Positions 63,924 through 64,000 of a DNA stretch of 64,000 nucleotides are shown one piece after another (position 1 is the first letter of the stretch; the number at the start of each line of letters is the position of its first letter). The DNA is from Cryobacterium sp. (GTDB lineage: Bacteria > Actinomycetota > Actinomycetes > Actinomycetales > Microbacteriaceae). Where the stretch lies: contig NZ_JAJAYI010000086.1 in NCBI RefSeq assembly GCF_026786305.1, positions 1 through 64,000 of the forward strand, written 5' to 3'. The notes beneath the pieces were generated by a model. It saw nothing but the letters and a program-made list of their open reading frames with translations. It had not been told where the DNA came from and ran no database searches. A program made the position numbers and the translations under genes.

Positions 63924-64000
63924 ATGGAACGAGTGAATGAGACCCTGCCTCCGTGCCCTGAATGCTTCAGCGACCTGACCTACGAGATGGGCGCGCTTCT
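63924..64000 (+). CDS. YjdM/PhnA-type zinc-ribbon protein, N-terminal fragment
   Basis: The gene starts with ATG 63924 (or GTG 63933) and reads MERVNETLPPCPECFSDLTY, then EMGALL at the right edge. The LPPCPEC-x-S-x-x-TYEMGALLVCPEC pattern is that of YjdM (formerly PhnA) proteins, about 110 residues with an N-terminal zinc ribbon. The second Cys pair lies beyond the window. The name PhnA is historical; a role in phosphonate use is not established. Confidence 0.7.
   Translation, partial: MERVNETLPPCPECFSDLTYEMGAL

Overview
The window is chromosomal DNA of a high-GC actinobacterium, most likely of the family Microbacteriaceae. The pointers are the gene order lysA-hom-thrC-thrB-rho-prfA-prmC-sua5-wecA-atp, a Rho protein with a long Asn/Gln/Arg-rich insertion, separate atpF and atpH genes, a tRNA gene without an encoded CCA end, many GTG and TTG starts, and a strongly over-used heptamer CGGATGC/GCATCCG. 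The family is an inference from style and gene order. No ribosomal RNA gene, CRISPR array, insertion sequence, integrase or phage module was seen.

Layout. 1-250: tail of a DUF222-type HNH endonuclease entering from the left. 300-5156 (minus strand): a histidine-degradation operon, IclR regulator-hutU-hutF-hutI. 5438-6171: a small membrane protein and a broken hexapeptide-repeat (gamma-carbonic-anhydrase-like) gene. 6284-12080: a secreted multidomain metalloprotease, a threonine-synthase-like enzyme, a small zinc-ribbon protein, and isocitrate lyase with a palindrome in its upstream region and a strong terminator. 12242-17551: a NYN/LOTUS protein, a small PPOX-fold protein, a membrane-anchored esterase and a Tat-exported 5'-nucleotidase. 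17552-19062: a gene fragment disrupted by a 16-bp duplication, then an ECF sigma factor with a likely anti-sigma partner. 19213-26259: an alcohol-to-acyl-CoA catabolic module (aldehyde dehydrogenase, acyl-CoA synthetase, GMC alcohol dehydrogenase, a broken TetR/BetI-like regulator) facing a divergent PucR-type regulator.

26370-34623: tRNA-Arg(CCG), a lipoprotein, argS, a DUF2993 protein, then the aspartate-family operon lysA-hom-thrC-thrB, ending in a strong hairpin. 34897-50741: information-processing and energy genes: rho, prfA, prmC, sua5, a WecA-type transferase, an AtpI-like protein and the complete F1Fo ATP synthase operon (atpBEFHAGDC). An inverted cysK-cysE pair sits between prfA and prmC. 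50754-59455: yaaA, malate dehydrogenase, an alkyltransferase with an altered active-site motif, an aldo/keto reductase, an asymmetric heterodimeric ABC exporter and a DUF4192 protein. 59492-62970: an amine-catabolism module (class III aminotransferase and Lrp regulator facing an aminobutyraldehyde-type dehydrogenase). 63076-64000: a PP2C phosphatase and the start of a YjdM/PhnA-type zinc-ribbon gene.

Most of the window is orthodox core metabolism. No clearly new defence or biosynthetic system was found. The points most worth a second look are the GMC/ALDH/acyl-CoA-synthetase module with its broken regulator, the palindrome upstream of aceA, the over-represented heptamer, and several recent-looking gene lesions.
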